Notes under the pieces: generated by a model
The model's database searches: none
The model's input: the letters and a program-made list of their open reading frames with translations, nothing else
Told to the model about the DNA's origin: nothing
Position numbers and translations under genes: made by a program
Shown here: piece by piece, positions 55,373 through 63,977 of the stretch
Layout of the letters: the number at the start of each line of letters is the position of its first letter
Position numbering within the stretch: the stretch's first letter is position 1
Assembly (NCBI GenBank): GCA_012518115.1
Contig: JAAYTD010000087.1
Span: forward strand, 62,001 to 126,000
Length of the DNA stretch: 64,000 bases
Direction of reading: 5' to 3'
Origin: Ignavibacteria bacterium
GTDB lineage: Bacteria; Bacteroidota; Ignavibacteria; Kapaibacteriales; UBA2268

Positions 55373-55825
55373 TTATTCTAAATAATTTATAAAATCTTGT
55401 AAAATAATAGCAGCAGCTATTTTATCAGTGCTTCCTTTAGTTGCACGAAATTTCTTTTTTTTCCCTATTTCTAACATTGTAGTTACTGCTTTTTTTGAAC
55501 TAAACGACTCATCTTGAATAAAAACAGGCAATTCACTTTTTATTTTTAATTCTTCAATAAATTTTTCTAAATGTTCAATTAGTTCTAAATGCGAATTTGA
55601 CTCTGTATCGTATATAGGTTTTCCTACAACAATCGCACCGACATTTTCTTTTTCGATCAATTTCAGCAGGAGCTCCCAAAAATTATTATCTCTATAATTC
55701 AAAACTAAAAGAGGAGTTACAGAAATATGTAAAGCATCAGAAATAGCTATGCCTACACGCGACTTTCCGAAATCAATCCCAAGTATCCGTTTAAAATTTA
55801 TCTTTTCTTTTAGTTGCTTATCCAA
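55373..55825 (-). CDS. ruvX: Holliday junction resolvase-like YqgF/RuvX
   Basis: 150 residues of the RNase H-like fold. ILGIDFGKSRVGIAISD (about 14-30) holds the first Asp, VVGKP and QDESFSSKKA (about 103-112) the Glu, and KGSTDKIAAAIILQDFI (about 130-146) the last Asp. The family acts in 16S rRNA 5' processing in E. coli and is a predicted resolvase in others. It lies 38 nt after the O-methyltransferase and 4 nt before the DUF4139 gene. Confidence 0.92.
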   Translation of the reverse strand: MDKQLKEKINFKRILGIDFGKSRVGIAISDALHISVTPLLVLNYRDNNFWELLLKLIEKENVGAIVVGKPIYDTESNSHLELIEHLEKFIEELKIKSELPVFIQDESFSSKKAVTTMLEIGKKKKFRATKGSTDKIAAAIILQDFINYLE

Positions 55826-55863
55826 TAAAAAACGTTAGCTATTAGAATGTAAAAAAATACTCT

Positions 55864-56901
55864 TTATCCTACAAGTGATTTATGTGCAATTATTACGCAA
55901 GTTCCAAATGTTGTTTTATAAAATTCAACTTCTCCAAAACCAGCTTCTTTTACTGTTACCCAGATATCTGCATACGTATATGAATCACCTGATTCTGTGT
56001 TTACCAACAAATTAATTGACTGCAATACTGTAACAAGAGGAGAAGTACGATGGTCATCAATAAGCTGTTGATGAATAATTAACTTTCCACCACGAGCAAG
56101 TGATGTATATACTCTTTTAAGAATATTTATATTCTCTACAACAGAATAATCATGCAAAAGATTGCTAATGAAAATACAGTTATAATCTTCACCAAAATCA
56201 TCTTCTAACAAATCACCTTCAATAAAATTTATGTTTTTTTCTAAGGTAGAACATTCTTCTCTTATCATTTCTTCAGCAACATTTACAACTTTCGGATAAT
56301 CAAAAAGATAGACTTGAGTATTAGGAGATTCTTTTGCAAACTCTACTGCATAACGTCCCGAACCTAAGCCCAAACATAGTAATTTGTTAAAAGATTTAAT
56401 ATTGCTAAGCAAAAATTTCATTATATATTCTATTTCGATTTTTGCTCTCCAGTTTGCCGATAAAAGAAAATCATGTATCCATTTTTCATCTTTGTCACAC
56501 AACCTATCTTTAGCTTTAACTTTGCCTGTCTTTATAACTTCTGTTAATGTTCCCCAACTTTCCCATAAGTCCGAGCTATGAAGCAAAAACCCATAATAAT
56601 CTTCGCTTGTTTTAATTAAATGTTGTGCTGATAATTCTGTATTTTTATAATACATCTCAGTCTTATGTAGCAACTTTATAGCTACAAGCGCATTTAGTAA
56701 GCGTTCTAAGAACCTACTATTTACTCCTAGAGTTTCTGCTAATTCTGTTGCAGTTTTTTTCTCTTTTCCTATTAACGAAAATATATCTAATTCTACGGCA
56801 GAAAATAGGACTTGACTTTTTTGAAATCCTATAGCTATTTCTTGAATGATATTATATGCAGAGCCTTCAGCCCAGCGAGGATCAATTTTAGGTTTTGCCA
56901 T
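55864..56901 (-). CDS. O-methyltransferase family 2, BchU/CrtF-like
   Basis: 345 residues. The N-terminal winged-helix dimerisation part (about 15-100) has the FSAVELDIFSLIGKEKKTATELAETLGVNSRFLERLLNAL pattern; the SAM domain has LGLGSGRYAVEFAKE (about 177-191), FIEGDLLEDDFGEDYNCIFISNLLHDYS and GGKLIIHQQLIDD. This is the acetylserotonin/hydroxyneurosporene O-methyltransferase layout that also includes the bacteriochlorophyllide C-20 methyltransferase BchU. No pigment genes are in the window, so the substrate is unknown. It begins a run leading to ruvX. Confidence 0.8.
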   Translation of the reverse strand: MAKPKIDPRWAEGSAYNIIQEIAIGFQKSQVLFSAVELDIFSLIGKEKKTATELAETLGVNSRFLERLLNALVAIKLLHKTEMYYKNTELSAQHLIKTSEDYYGFLLHSSDLWESWGTLTEVIKTGKVKAKDRLCDKDEKWIHDFLLSANWRAKIEIEYIMKFLLSNIKSFNKLLCLGLGSGRYAVEFAKESPNTQVYLFDYPKVVNVAEEMIREECSTLEKNINFIEGDLLEDDFGEDYNCIFISNLLHDYSVVENINILKRVYTSLARGGKLIIHQQLIDDHRTSPLVTVLQSINLLVNTESGDSYTYADIWVTVKEAGFGEVEFYKTTFGTCVIIAHKSLVG

Positions 56902-56981
56902 AACTTACTCCATTTTTTATTTTTTTCTAATACACAAACGTTTTAAAATAAACATATTTTTATTAAATTCAAAATTTATAT

Positions 56982-57043
56982 AAAAAAATGCCTTTTATAT
57001 TATCTTTATTATTTTTTTTAGCATAAAATTAACATAAAAGGCA
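56982..57043 (-). terminator. Long-loop rho-independent terminator
   Basis: Read on the minus strand, TGCCTTTTAT pairs perfectly with ATAAAAGGCA across a long A/T loop, followed by seven T. It lies 3' of the SPFH gene. Confidence 0.7.
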
Positions 57044-57073
57044 AGTCTTGAAATAGCATTAACTTATAAAATA

Positions 57074-57979
57074 TTAGCTTTGTTGATTAAAGAGTTCTTT
57101 AATCGTAGCTATTGAACTTAAAACACCCGTTGCTTCGTAAGGCATAAACACCATTTTGTTCGGATTGTCCGATATATCTTTCAAGCTTTCAATATACTTA
57201 AGAGCTATAAGATAAGAAGCAGGATCAGCTTTTGTACTAGCTAAAGATTTTGAAACAATTTCTATAGCTTTCGCTTCCGCTTCCGCTACACGTAGTTTAG
57301 CTTCAGCCACACCTTCAGCTTCTAATATACGTTTGCGTTTTTCACCTTCAGCAGAGATAATTGCGGATTGTTGATTTCCTTCAGCCGTTAAAATTGCAGA
57401 TTGTTTTTCACCTTCAGCCGTTAAAATTACAGCGCGTCTGTTACGTTCTGCTGTCATCTGTTTTTCCATAGTTACACGAATATCTTCAGGCGGAAGAATA
57501 TTGCGAACTTCAACGCGAATAACTTTTACACCCCATTTGTCTGTAGCGCTATCCAAAACACCACGCAACTTCGCATTAATCGCTTCACGGCTTGATAAAG
57601 TGTGATCCAAATCCATTTCACCTATAACGGAACGTATTGTACTTGTTGTAAGTTGCTGAATACCTATACTTACATTGAAAATTTCGTAAACAGTTTTTAT
57701 CGGATCTATAACCTGCCAATAAACAACACAATCCACCTGCATAGTAACGTTATCACGCGTTATAACAGATTGAGGATCTATATCTATAAGTTGCTCACGT
57801 AAATCAAGAGTACTGCGAACCTTATCAATAAATGGAACGATAATATTTAAGCCCGACTGAGCAAGTTTATGAAATTTACCAAGTCGTTCAATAATTTTAA
57901 CAGAAGCTTGATTAACAACTTTTACACTGGAAAAAGCAACTATTACAACAAAAATAATTAAAGCTATAATTAATGTCAT
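57074..57979 (-). CDS. SPFH/band 7 (stomatin/QmcA-like) membrane protein
   Basis: 301 residues. An N-terminal membrane anchor (about 2-19) leads to the SPFH domain (VKIIERLGKFHKLAQSGLNIIVPFID, about 27-52; RDNVTMQVDCVVYWQV; AINAKLRGVLDSATDKWGVKVIRVEVRNI). A long coiled coil of about 11-residue repeats (AEGEKQSAILTAEG, QQSAIISAEGEKRKRILEAEG, about 183-215) follows. Such proteins form ring assemblies and often pair with an NfeD partner, which is not seen here. It is likely monocistronic. Confidence 0.92.
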   Translation of the reverse strand: MTLIIALIIFVVIVAFSSVKVVNQASVKIIERLGKFHKLAQSGLNIIVPFIDKVRSTLDLREQLIDIDPQSVITRDNVTMQVDCVVYWQVIDPIKTVYEIFNVSIGIQQLTTSTIRSVIGEMDLDHTLSSREAINAKLRGVLDSATDKWGVKVIRVEVRNILPPEDIRVTMEKQMTAERNRRAVILTAEGEKQSAILTAEGNQQSAIISAEGEKRKRILEAEGVAEAKLRVAEAEAKAIEIVSKSLASTKADPASYLIALKYIESLKDISDNPNKMVFMPYEATGVLSSIATIKELFNQQS

Positions 57980-58070
57980 ATTTTTACTCCCTATAAAATA
58001 AAAATGAATACAAAAAAATAGATAGACGTAATTAATTATAATTTATTTTTTAATAATTACTAAAATATAC

Positions 58071-58105
58071 AAAAAAATATCTTCTAAAAAATATTTAGAA
58101 GATAT
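58071..58105 (-). terminator. Rho-independent terminator of the proline dehydrogenase gene
   Basis: ATATCTTCTAAA-loop-TTTAGAAGATAT: perfect 12-bp stem, followed on the minus strand by T-rich sequence. It lies 41 nt after the stop. Confidence 0.85.
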
Positions 58106-58146
58106 AAAAATAATCGTAGAATTAATATCTGTTATTAGCTCTAAAT

Positions 58147-59055
58147 TTACTTGCCTATTCCAAAAATTGCTTTGAAAACATGCATAGCTACTTCAGGGTT
58201 CTCTTTCATTCTACGTATTGAATAACCATACCAATCCTCGCCAAACGGCACATAAATTGTTACATTGTGTCCGTCTTCTAAAAGCTTATTACGACGCTCT
58301 TCACGAACTCCTAAAAGCATTTCAAAACTATACTTATCCTTGCTTAAATTAAGTTCTTTTATGCGTTTTTCAGCATATTGAAGTAAATCTTCATCATGAG
58401 TAGCTATAGCAGGAAATGCACCATTAGGAATGTTTTCTAACAATAAATCTAACAATTTCTTATAGTTATCCCTAATTTCTTCTTTGTCTTTATAGGCAAT
58501 AGAAGCACTTTCTACATAAATACCTTTACATAGACGTATATTAGGTTTTAATTCTAAAAGAGATCTAATATCACTTTCCGTACGCTTCAAATAAGCTTGC
58601 AAAACTATTCCTACGTTTGTAAAACCTTCTTCTAAAAGACGACGATAAAGCGCAACAGTAGCCTCCGTATATGGCGAATTTTCCATATCAATGCGACAAA
58701 AAAGACCAAGTTCTTTAGCCTTAGCTACTATCATTTTTATATTTTCATAGCCGAACTCCGCATCTATTCCTAAACCATTAGAAGTAGGTTTAATTGATAA
58801 ATAAGATGGTAAATTCTCTTTCTTAATTGTATCAAGAACAACCATAGAAGCATCTCGCTCTTTTATAGCGCGCTCCCTCTCAGTAACAAATTCGCCAAGC
58901 ACATCTATAGTAGTGCCACCACCAAGCTTAGCAAAATCTTTAGTCGTTTGAATAGCATCGGAAAGTTTTAAGCCCGAAATATACTTTTTCCCAAAAAACC
59001 AAATCAACTTCTTTGGCATTAAAGGAATTATACTAACAATAAGTCTGTTAAACAT
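58147..59055 (-). CDS. Proline dehydrogenase
   Basis: 302 residues, the short single-domain PRODH (like the Bacillus type, about 300). It oxidises proline to pyrroline-5-carboxylate with FAD. TIM-barrel motifs are seen: ISIKPTSNGLGI-type wording in LSIKPTSNGLGIDAEFG (about 85-101), FCRIDMENSPYTEATV (about 116-131), LRLCKG-like IRLCKGIYVES (about 169-179), ATHDEDLLQYAEKRI and the C-terminal RRMKENPEV. No P5C dehydrogenase is adjacent. Single gene with its own terminator, divergent from rpmH. Confidence 0.9.
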   Translation of the reverse strand: MFNRLIVSIIPLMPKKLIWFFGKKYISGLKLSDAIQTTKDFAKLGGGTTIDVLGEFVTERERAIKERDASMVVLDTIKKENLPSYLSIKPTSNGLGIDAEFGYENIKMIVAKAKELGLFCRIDMENSPYTEATVALYRRLLEEGFTNVGIVLQAYLKRTESDIRSLLELKPNIRLCKGIYVESASIAYKDKEEIRDNYKKLLDLLLENIPNGAFPAIATHDEDLLQYAEKRIKELNLSKDKYSFEMLLGVREERRNKLLEDGHNVTIYVPFGEDWYGYSIRRMKENPEVAMHVFKAIFGIGK

Positions 59056-59229
59056 AATATTTTTACTTTAAAAAATTTGAAAATTAATTTTGTATCTAAT
59101 TATTCTCTAAATATAATCATTTAATTTGCAAAATTAACATTTTTTTTTTTGAAAAACTATATTTTTTTCGTTTTTATAAAAAAAATGCAGTTGTTGATAA
59201 TTTTATTTTATTATTAGAAAAAAAAATGA

Positions 59230-59237
59230 TATATTTG
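59230..59237 (+). promoter_or_regulatory. Possible -7 box (TATATTTG) for rpmH
   Basis: Exact TAnnTTTG match 51 nt before rpmH. The nearest TTG (59194) is 33 nt upstream, too far for a normal -33 box. Confidence 0.35.
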
Positions 59238-59288
59238 TAATCCTATTGTTTTGAATATATAAAAAAATAAATAAATGAGGGAACACAA

Positions 59289-59432
59289 ATGAAAAGAACA
59301 TTTCAACCAAGTCGTAGAAAACGCGCAAATAAACATGGATTTCGCGCAAGAATGGCAACAAAAAACGGAAGAAGAGTGCTAGCTAGTCGCAGAGCAAAAG
59401 GAAGACGTAAACTTACCGTTAGCGACGAATAA
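59289..59432 (+). CDS. rpmH: 50S ribosomal protein L34
   Basis: 47 residues: [20 protein letters not shown], then [20 protein letters not shown] and KLTVSDE. The conserved core of L34 is complete ([25 protein letters not shown]). A ribosome-binding site GAGGGA lies 6 nt before the ATG. It is the first gene of rpmH-rnpA-yidD and is too short to be found by length alone. Confidence 0.97.
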   Translation: MKRTFQPSRRKRANKHGFRARMATKNGRRVLASRRAKGRRKLTVSDE

Positions 59433-59447
59433 ATAAATGCTGCAAAT

Positions 59448-59882
59448 ATGCTGCAATTAAAACCAATTAAGGGATTTAATAATATAGGACTTATCTATAA
59501 AAATGGTAATAAGTTCTATGCAAACAATGCTACAGCAATTGTTGTATTTAGAAAAAATTATTCTTGCCAAAACGTAACAAAAGAAAATTCTACTATATAC
59601 TTCGCTGTTATTATAGGAAAAAAAACTGCAAAAAAAGCAGTTGTCCGAAATAGAATAAAAAGATTGTTACGTGAAAGTTTAAGAATACTAACAAAACAAT
59701 ATCATGAAAAAATTAATTGCATAGAACAAATTATACTATATTACAACGCAGCACCAACTCATCAAAAACTTATAAAACTTAAAGACATTATGCCTGCTAT
59801 TGAAAATATTTTAATGCAGGCTTTTATTTATTATAATGACAATAGTACGCAAAATTTTAATAGCTCCGATAAAAGTATATAA
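59448..59882 (+). CDS. rnpA: Ribonuclease P protein component
   Basis: 144 residues. RnpA helps the RNase P RNA cut the 5' leader of tRNAs. The RNA-binding motif [17 protein letters not shown] (about 64-80) is the family signature. The N-terminal region is slightly longer than in E. coli. It begins 15 nt after rpmH, and its last 47 nt overlap yidD in another frame. Confidence 0.95.
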   Translation: MLQLKPIKGFNNIGLIYKNGNKFYANNATAIVVFRKNYSCQNVTKENSTIYFAVIIGKKTAKKAVVRNRIKRLLRESLRILTKQYHEKINCIEQIILYYNAAPTHQKLIKLKDIMPAIENILMQAFIYYNDNSTQNFNSSDKSI

Positions 59883-60078
59883 GAAAATTATATCACCTAT
59901 TCTTCCAAACTCATGCCGTTATGTACCTACTTGCTCGCAATATACAATAGAAGCTATAGAAAAACACGGCATTTTCGGAGTACTGCTCGGCATGTGGCGT
60001 ATATTAAGATGCAATCCTTTCGCTAAAGGTGGCTTTGACCCTGTCCCTGACAAGCTCTTTAAAAATAATAAGTTGTAA
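59836..60078 (+). CDS. yidD: Membrane protein insertion efficiency factor YidD
   Basis: 80 residues of the YidD family: [32 protein letters not shown] (about 10-41) with the conserved Cys pair, then [30 protein letters not shown]. It supports YidC-dependent membrane insertion. It overlaps rnpA by 47 nt. The usual following gene, yidC, is not present; a repeat and a terminator follow instead. Confidence 0.95.
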   Translation: MTIVRKILIAPIKVYKKIISPILPNSCRYVPTCSQYTIEAIEKHGIFGVLLGMWRILRCNPFAKGGFDPVPDKLFKNNKL

Positions 60079-60079
60079 T

Positions 60080-60213
60080 AGACTACTCCGTCAGGCTAGC
60101 GCCTGCCACACCTTCGTCCCGAAGGGGAATTTTGTAGCCCGACCTTCAGGGAAGTTGAATTTAAAAAATCCCCAAAATCATATAAACCACAAAAATCACA
60201 GTTCAGACAATAG
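60080..60213 (-). repeat. R1 then R2, minus orientation
   Basis: R1 at 60080-60134: GACTACTCCGT, CAGGC-TAGC-GCCTG, ACACCTTCGTCCC-GAAGGGG. Then R2 (AATCATATAAACCACAAA, AATCACAGTTCAGACA). Confidence 0.78.
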
Positions 60214-60283
60214 AAACAAACTAATACATAATTAAAAATGCTATTACTAGCTAGCGCGAAGATTATAATTTTATAGAAAAGAA

Positions 60284-60326
60284 TAAAAAAAAAGAGCTCA
60301 GCTAAAAAATAACTAAGCTCCTTTTA
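60284..60326 (-). terminator. Rho-independent terminator
   Basis: GAGCTCAG and CTAAGCTC pair with one mismatch; on the minus strand a run of T follows. It lies 22 nt after the stop of the secreted protein at 60348. Confidence 0.75.
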
Positions 60327-60347
60327 ATTTAATTGCTTGCACGAAAA

Positions 60348-61022
60348 TTAAATGCTAATACCTTTACGTATTGTTCGCATCCATGCAATTTCGTTTGTTC
60401 CAAACCCAGTAACATAAATAAAATATATTCCGTCAGGAAGATTTGCTAAACTTATTGTAGCGCCAGGGTTATCATCTGTTTTTGGAGTAAAACCACCTTC
60501 TGGAAATTCAATTGTTTTTACTATCGGACCATCAATAGTCTCGGAAAGTGGCATACTATATATAGTTTCACCAAACAAACTAGCAGGTTGTCCTGTGCGT
60601 GTTTCGTTTAGAACTACGTTACCTGTCATTACATCTATTACCTTTAACGTAAAAGCAGACTCTTGCCAAAATACTGTAATTGAAGTATCTGTTGTAGTTG
60701 GTCTATTAATACCAGCTTCACTTCTAACTAAATTATTCGGCAAATACCAAACAGTATCAAGAGTTTGCTGAGCACAATTAGTAATAATTCCAAATCTCGG
60801 AATGCCATAATTTCTATGAACTTCTATTTTTGTATAGACATTAGAAGTTGGACTGCACGGCATAAGCTCAGTAGTTATTTTGTGCTGCTTGCCCCACCAA
60901 CGATTATACCCATCTTCTAACGTAAAATCATCAAGTTGCATTTTCACAGAAGATTGTGAATAAGCCATTGTAGCTCCCAAAAAGAAAAATAGTGAAGCTA
61001 CCATTAAAATTTTCTTTTTCAT
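60348..61022 (-). CDS. Secreted protein, unrecognised
   Basis: 224 residues. Signal peptide about 1-22 (MAYSQ after a hydrophobic core). The body has no family match. The C-terminal 35 residues (ISLANLPDGIYFIYVTGFGTNEIAW) recall the end of T9SS-type sorting domains (LPDGIYF), but the typical upstream part and YPNP box are missing. Probably an envelope or secreted protein. Single gene with its own terminator. Confidence 0.6.
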   Translation of the reverse strand: MKKKILMVASLFFFLGATMAYSQSSVKMQLDDFTLEDGYNRWWGKQHKITTELMPCSPTSNVYTKIEVHRNYGIPRFGIITNCAQQTLDTVWYLPNNLVRSEAGINRPTTTDTSITVFWQESAFTLKVIDVMTGNVVLNETRTGQPASLFGETIYSMPLSETIDGPIVKTIEFPEGGFTPKTDDNPGATISLANLPDGIYFIYVTGFGTNEIAWMRTIRKGISI

Positions 61023-61158
61023 TTTATTGAACTCCTTTGATTATAAATAAAAAAATAACAGTACTAATTTAAACTTTTTTTTTATTTTTCCAAATATTTT
61101 TTAAAAAATATTTAAAAAAACTGAATAATTTTTACTTAATATATATATCTTTCATAAC

Positions 61159-61749
61159 TTATTTCACAGCAAGTTTCAAAGAAGCTATTATTATATCTTG
61201 TATTGTAGCATCTTTATCTAAACTAGCTAGTGCTTTTTTTACTGCTTTTTCCGCTGTTGCTTTATTATGTCCGAGACCAATTAATGCGGCAATAGCTTCT
61301 TCTGCATTAAAGACATTTGTAGTACTTTCAACGCCTTGAACACCTAATTTTGTTATTTTATCTCTTAGGTCTATCAAAATTCTTTCGGCTGTTTTCTTTC
61401 CTATTCCCGGAATTTTTTGCAGTAGTGTTAAATTGTTCTCGCCTATAACTTGAATTAATTCGTAGCTATCAACAGAAGATAAAATAGCTATGGCAGATTT
61501 AGGTCCTATTCCTGGAACGGTCAGCAACATTTTAAATATCTCTCTTTCAACATCATCAGCAAATCCGAACAACAACAATGCATCGTCTCTTGGTATAAGA
61601 AAAGTTTTTATAGTGATTAGCGTTCCTATTTCCGGCAACTTTTCAGAAGTATTTGCAGAAACTGTTAATAAATATCCTACTCCTGAACAATCAACAACAA
61701 TTTCTGTTGCTTTTTTTAAAACTAAATTTCCTGTAATTTGTGCAATCAT
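61159..61749 (-). CDS. ruvA: Holliday junction branch migration protein RuvA
   Basis: 196 residues. RuvA binds four-way junctions and loads RuvB. The N-terminal OB fold (about 1-63) leads to two helix-hairpin-helix motifs: LTVPGIGPKSAIAIL (about 77-91) and LQKIPGIGKKTAERIL (about 112-127), then a C-terminal UBA-like domain (about 150-196: NAEEAIAALIGLGHNKATAEKAV). It lies next to divergent recO, 103 nt away; ruvB and ruvC are elsewhere. Confidence 0.95.
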   Translation of the reverse strand: MIAQITGNLVLKKATEIVVDCSGVGYLLTVSANTSEKLPEIGTLITIKTFLIPRDDALLLFGFADDVEREIFKMLLTVPGIGPKSAIAILSSVDSYELIQVIGENNLTLLQKIPGIGKKTAERILIDLRDKITKLGVQGVESTTNVFNAEEAIAALIGLGHNKATAEKAVKKALASLDKDATIQDIIIASLKLAVK

Positions 61750-61837
61750 TTTATATTAATTTTATGAAAAACATTCAAATATATGAAATTATTTTATTAA
61801 TCTTACAAAACATATCAAATAATACTATAATTTTTCG

Positions 61838-61845
61838 TATTTTTG
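61838..61845 (+). promoter_or_regulatory. Possible -7 box (TATTTTTG) just before recO
   Basis: TAnnTTTG match ending 7 nt before the recO ATG, so the start could be leaderless or nearly so. No -33 box is clear. Confidence 0.3.
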
Positions 61846-61852
61846 TTGTTAA

Positions 61853-62596
61853 ATGATTGTTAAAAGTGAAGCTGTTGTTTTGCAAGTAAGGCAATTTGGA
61901 GATTCGAGTAAAATAGCTATTTTATATTCTAAAGAATATGGCAAAATATCTGTTATAGCAAAAGGTGCTTTCACTGCTAAAAATAAATTTGGCGGTGCTT
62001 TAAGTCCTTTATCTTATGTAAATGCAATTTTTTATAAGAAATCAAGTACTGATTTACATTTACTCAAAGAAATTGAATTGATAAAACCACTTACCAAACT
62101 TTCAGATAATTATGAAAATTTATTATTAGGACTTACAACTTGTGAATTTTTATTAAACACGCAGTTAGAATACTCTGCAAGCGAAGAATTATTTGTAAAT
62201 CTTGTAAATTATTTACAATTGTTAAATAATTCCAAAGAGGAAAATTATTCATTAACTTCTTTATTTTTATTTAAGTTATCCGAATTGATAGGTTTTTTAG
62301 TTGATTTTTCTTTTGTCAAAGAATATCTAAATTCTTGCAACGCAAACAGTCATATTTCATTTTTTTTAGACGATATTTCAATAGCTACAAAATTTAATTC
62401 TAATTATTGTTACAATTTTAAGACAACTACACTAGTAAAATTATTGGATTATCATCAAAAATCTTTTTATTCACCTACATTTACTTCTTATTTAACTAAA
62501 GATGAATTTATTGAAGTTGCATTTTTTTTCAATAATTTTTTTGTTTTTCATTTAAGTAAAAAATTTTCTATTAAATCTCTTTCACTATTAGTTTGA
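61853..62596 (+). CDS. recO: DNA repair protein RecO
   Basis: 247 residues. RecO anneals single strands and loads RecA with RecR. The N-terminal OB fold (about 1-80: EAVVLQVRQFGDSSKIAILYSKEYGKISVIAKGAF) is typical; the helical remainder follows, with no CxxC zinc motif. The C-terminus is rich in Phe. It precedes the CNNM/CBS gene by 25 nt. Confidence 0.88.
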   Translation: MIVKSEAVVLQVRQFGDSSKIAILYSKEYGKISVIAKGAFTAKNKFGGALSPLSYVNAIFYKKSSTDLHLLKEIELIKPLTKLSDNYENLLLGLTTCEFLLNTQLEYSASEELFVNLVNYLQLLNNSKEENYSLTSLFLFKLSELIGFLVDFSFVKEYLNSCNANSHISFFLDDISIATKFNSNYCYNFKTTTLVKLLDYHQKSFYSPTFTSYLTKDEFIEVAFFFNNFFVFHLSKKFSIKSLSLLV

Positions 62597-62621
62597 TTAT
62601 TTTTCTGATACTTATAACATT

Positions 62622-63959
62622 ATGTTACTAAATATTTTTATTACGATTTTATTTGTTTTTGCAAATGCTTTTTGTGTTGCAGCGGAATTTGCCATTGTCA
62701 AAGTTCGTATGTCGCAATTACGTATTAAGGCTAAAGAAGGCAGCAAGTTAGCAGCACTTTCTCAAAATATTGTTACTCACCTTGACTCTTATCTTTCAGC
62801 AACACAATTAGGTATTACTCTAGCTAGTCTTGGTTTAGGTTGGATTGGTGAACCTGTTGTGGGCGAAATCATTCTAATAGCTATAGATTACTTAAACTTA
62901 AATATCACACCTGAAACGGCTCATTCTTTATCTTTACCTATTGCCTTTTCAGTTATAACTATTTTACACATCGTTTTAGGTGAATTAGTCCCGAAATCTT
63001 TAGCAATTCTTTACCCTGAAAATGTTACGATGACGCTTTCCATTCCATTAAAGATTTTGCATACAATATTCCGACCTTTTATATTTATTTTAAATGGCAC
63101 GGCTAATGCCTTAATACGCTTAGTTGGACTGCAACCACCTACAGAAAATGACGAATATCATTCTACAGAAGAACTTAGAATGATATTAGCAGACAGCTCA
63201 AAAAGCGGTGAATTGGAAAATGAAAAACATAAGCTACTTGATAATATATTTGACTTTTCCGATACGCCTGTAAAACAAATTATGGTTCCACGTAATAAAA
63301 TCATAGCTTTAGAAAAAGACACGGAAATAATTGAAATTTGGGAAACTATAATAGAATATGGCTATTCTCGCATTCCTATCTATGACCAAGATATAGATAA
63401 TATAATAGGAATGGTTTACGGAAAAGATCTTCTAACATTAATAAAAAACAGGAACTTAATTATATTAGAAGACATTATAAGAAAACCATTATTTATTGAT
63501 GAAAACGAATACATATCTAAAGTGTTAAAAAAGATGCAAACTTCACACTTGCATTTTGGTATAGTTTATAATGAGTTTGCAGGCACAGCAGGTTTAGTTA
63601 CACTTGAAGATATTATAGAAGAAATAGTTGGCGAAATCCAAGATGAACACGACGATGATGCCGAAACGTTTGTTAAAGCTGTAAGTAACGAAGATTTTGA
63701 TGTTATTGCTTCTTTAGCTATAAGTGATGTTAATGACTTTTTACCTGTTGAAATCCCCGAAAGTGAAGATTATGAAACTGTCGGCGGATATATTTTAAGT
63801 TTAACTAGCTCTATCCCGAAAGAACAAGAGCAAATTGTTACAGATGACTATGTGTTTTTAATTACAGGCGCTTCATCTCGCAAAATAGAAAAAGTTCGCA
63901 TAAGCTACAGACCTAAAGAACAAGATAACACTAACGAAGATGAAGAGGAGAACTCGTAA
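62622..63959 (+). CDS. CNNM/CBS-domain hemolysin-family (CorC-HlyC) transporter
   Basis: 445 residues. Residues about 1-190 are the DUF21 (CNNM) membrane domain with four helices and the motif SATQLGITLASLGLGW (about 58-73). Two CBS domains follow (KQIMVPRNKIIALEKDTEI; EYGYSRIPIYDQDIDNIIGMVYGKDLL, about 220-330), then a CorC/HlyC FAD-like domain (VTLEDIIEEIVGEIQDEHDD, about 330-350, and ADYETVGGYIL-like text). Related proteins export Mg2+ or Co2+. It is in line with recO (25-nt gap). Confidence 0.92.
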   Translation: MLLNIFITILFVFANAFCVAAEFAIVKVRMSQLRIKAKEGSKLAALSQNIVTHLDSYLSATQLGITLASLGLGWIGEPVVGEIILIAIDYLNLNITPETAHSLSLPIAFSVITILHIVLGELVPKSLAILYPENVTMTLSIPLKILHTIFRPFIFILNGTANALIRLVGLQPPTENDEYHSTEELRMILADSSKSGELENEKHKLLDNIFDFSDTPVKQIMVPRNKIIALEKDTEIIEIWETIIEYGYSRIPIYDQDIDNIIGMVYGKDLLTLIKNRNLIILEDIIRKPLFIDENEYISKVLKKMQTSHLHFGIVYNEFAGTAGLVTLEDIIEEIVGEIQDEHDDDAETFVKAVSNEDFDVIASLAISDVNDFLPVEIPESEDYETVGGYILSLTSSIPKEQEQIVTDDYVFLITGASSRKIEKVRISYRPKEQDNTNEDEEENS

Positions 63960-63977
63960 TTTCAAATTGATATTTTA

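Noticed and set aside
59056..59288. Replication origin near rpmH
   Set aside because: No dnaA gene and no TTATCCACA-like boxes; rpmH is not a reliable origin marker in this group.
60029..60235. Plus-strand open frame of 68 codons
   Set aside because: It starts inside yidD in another frame and continues through R1 and R2.
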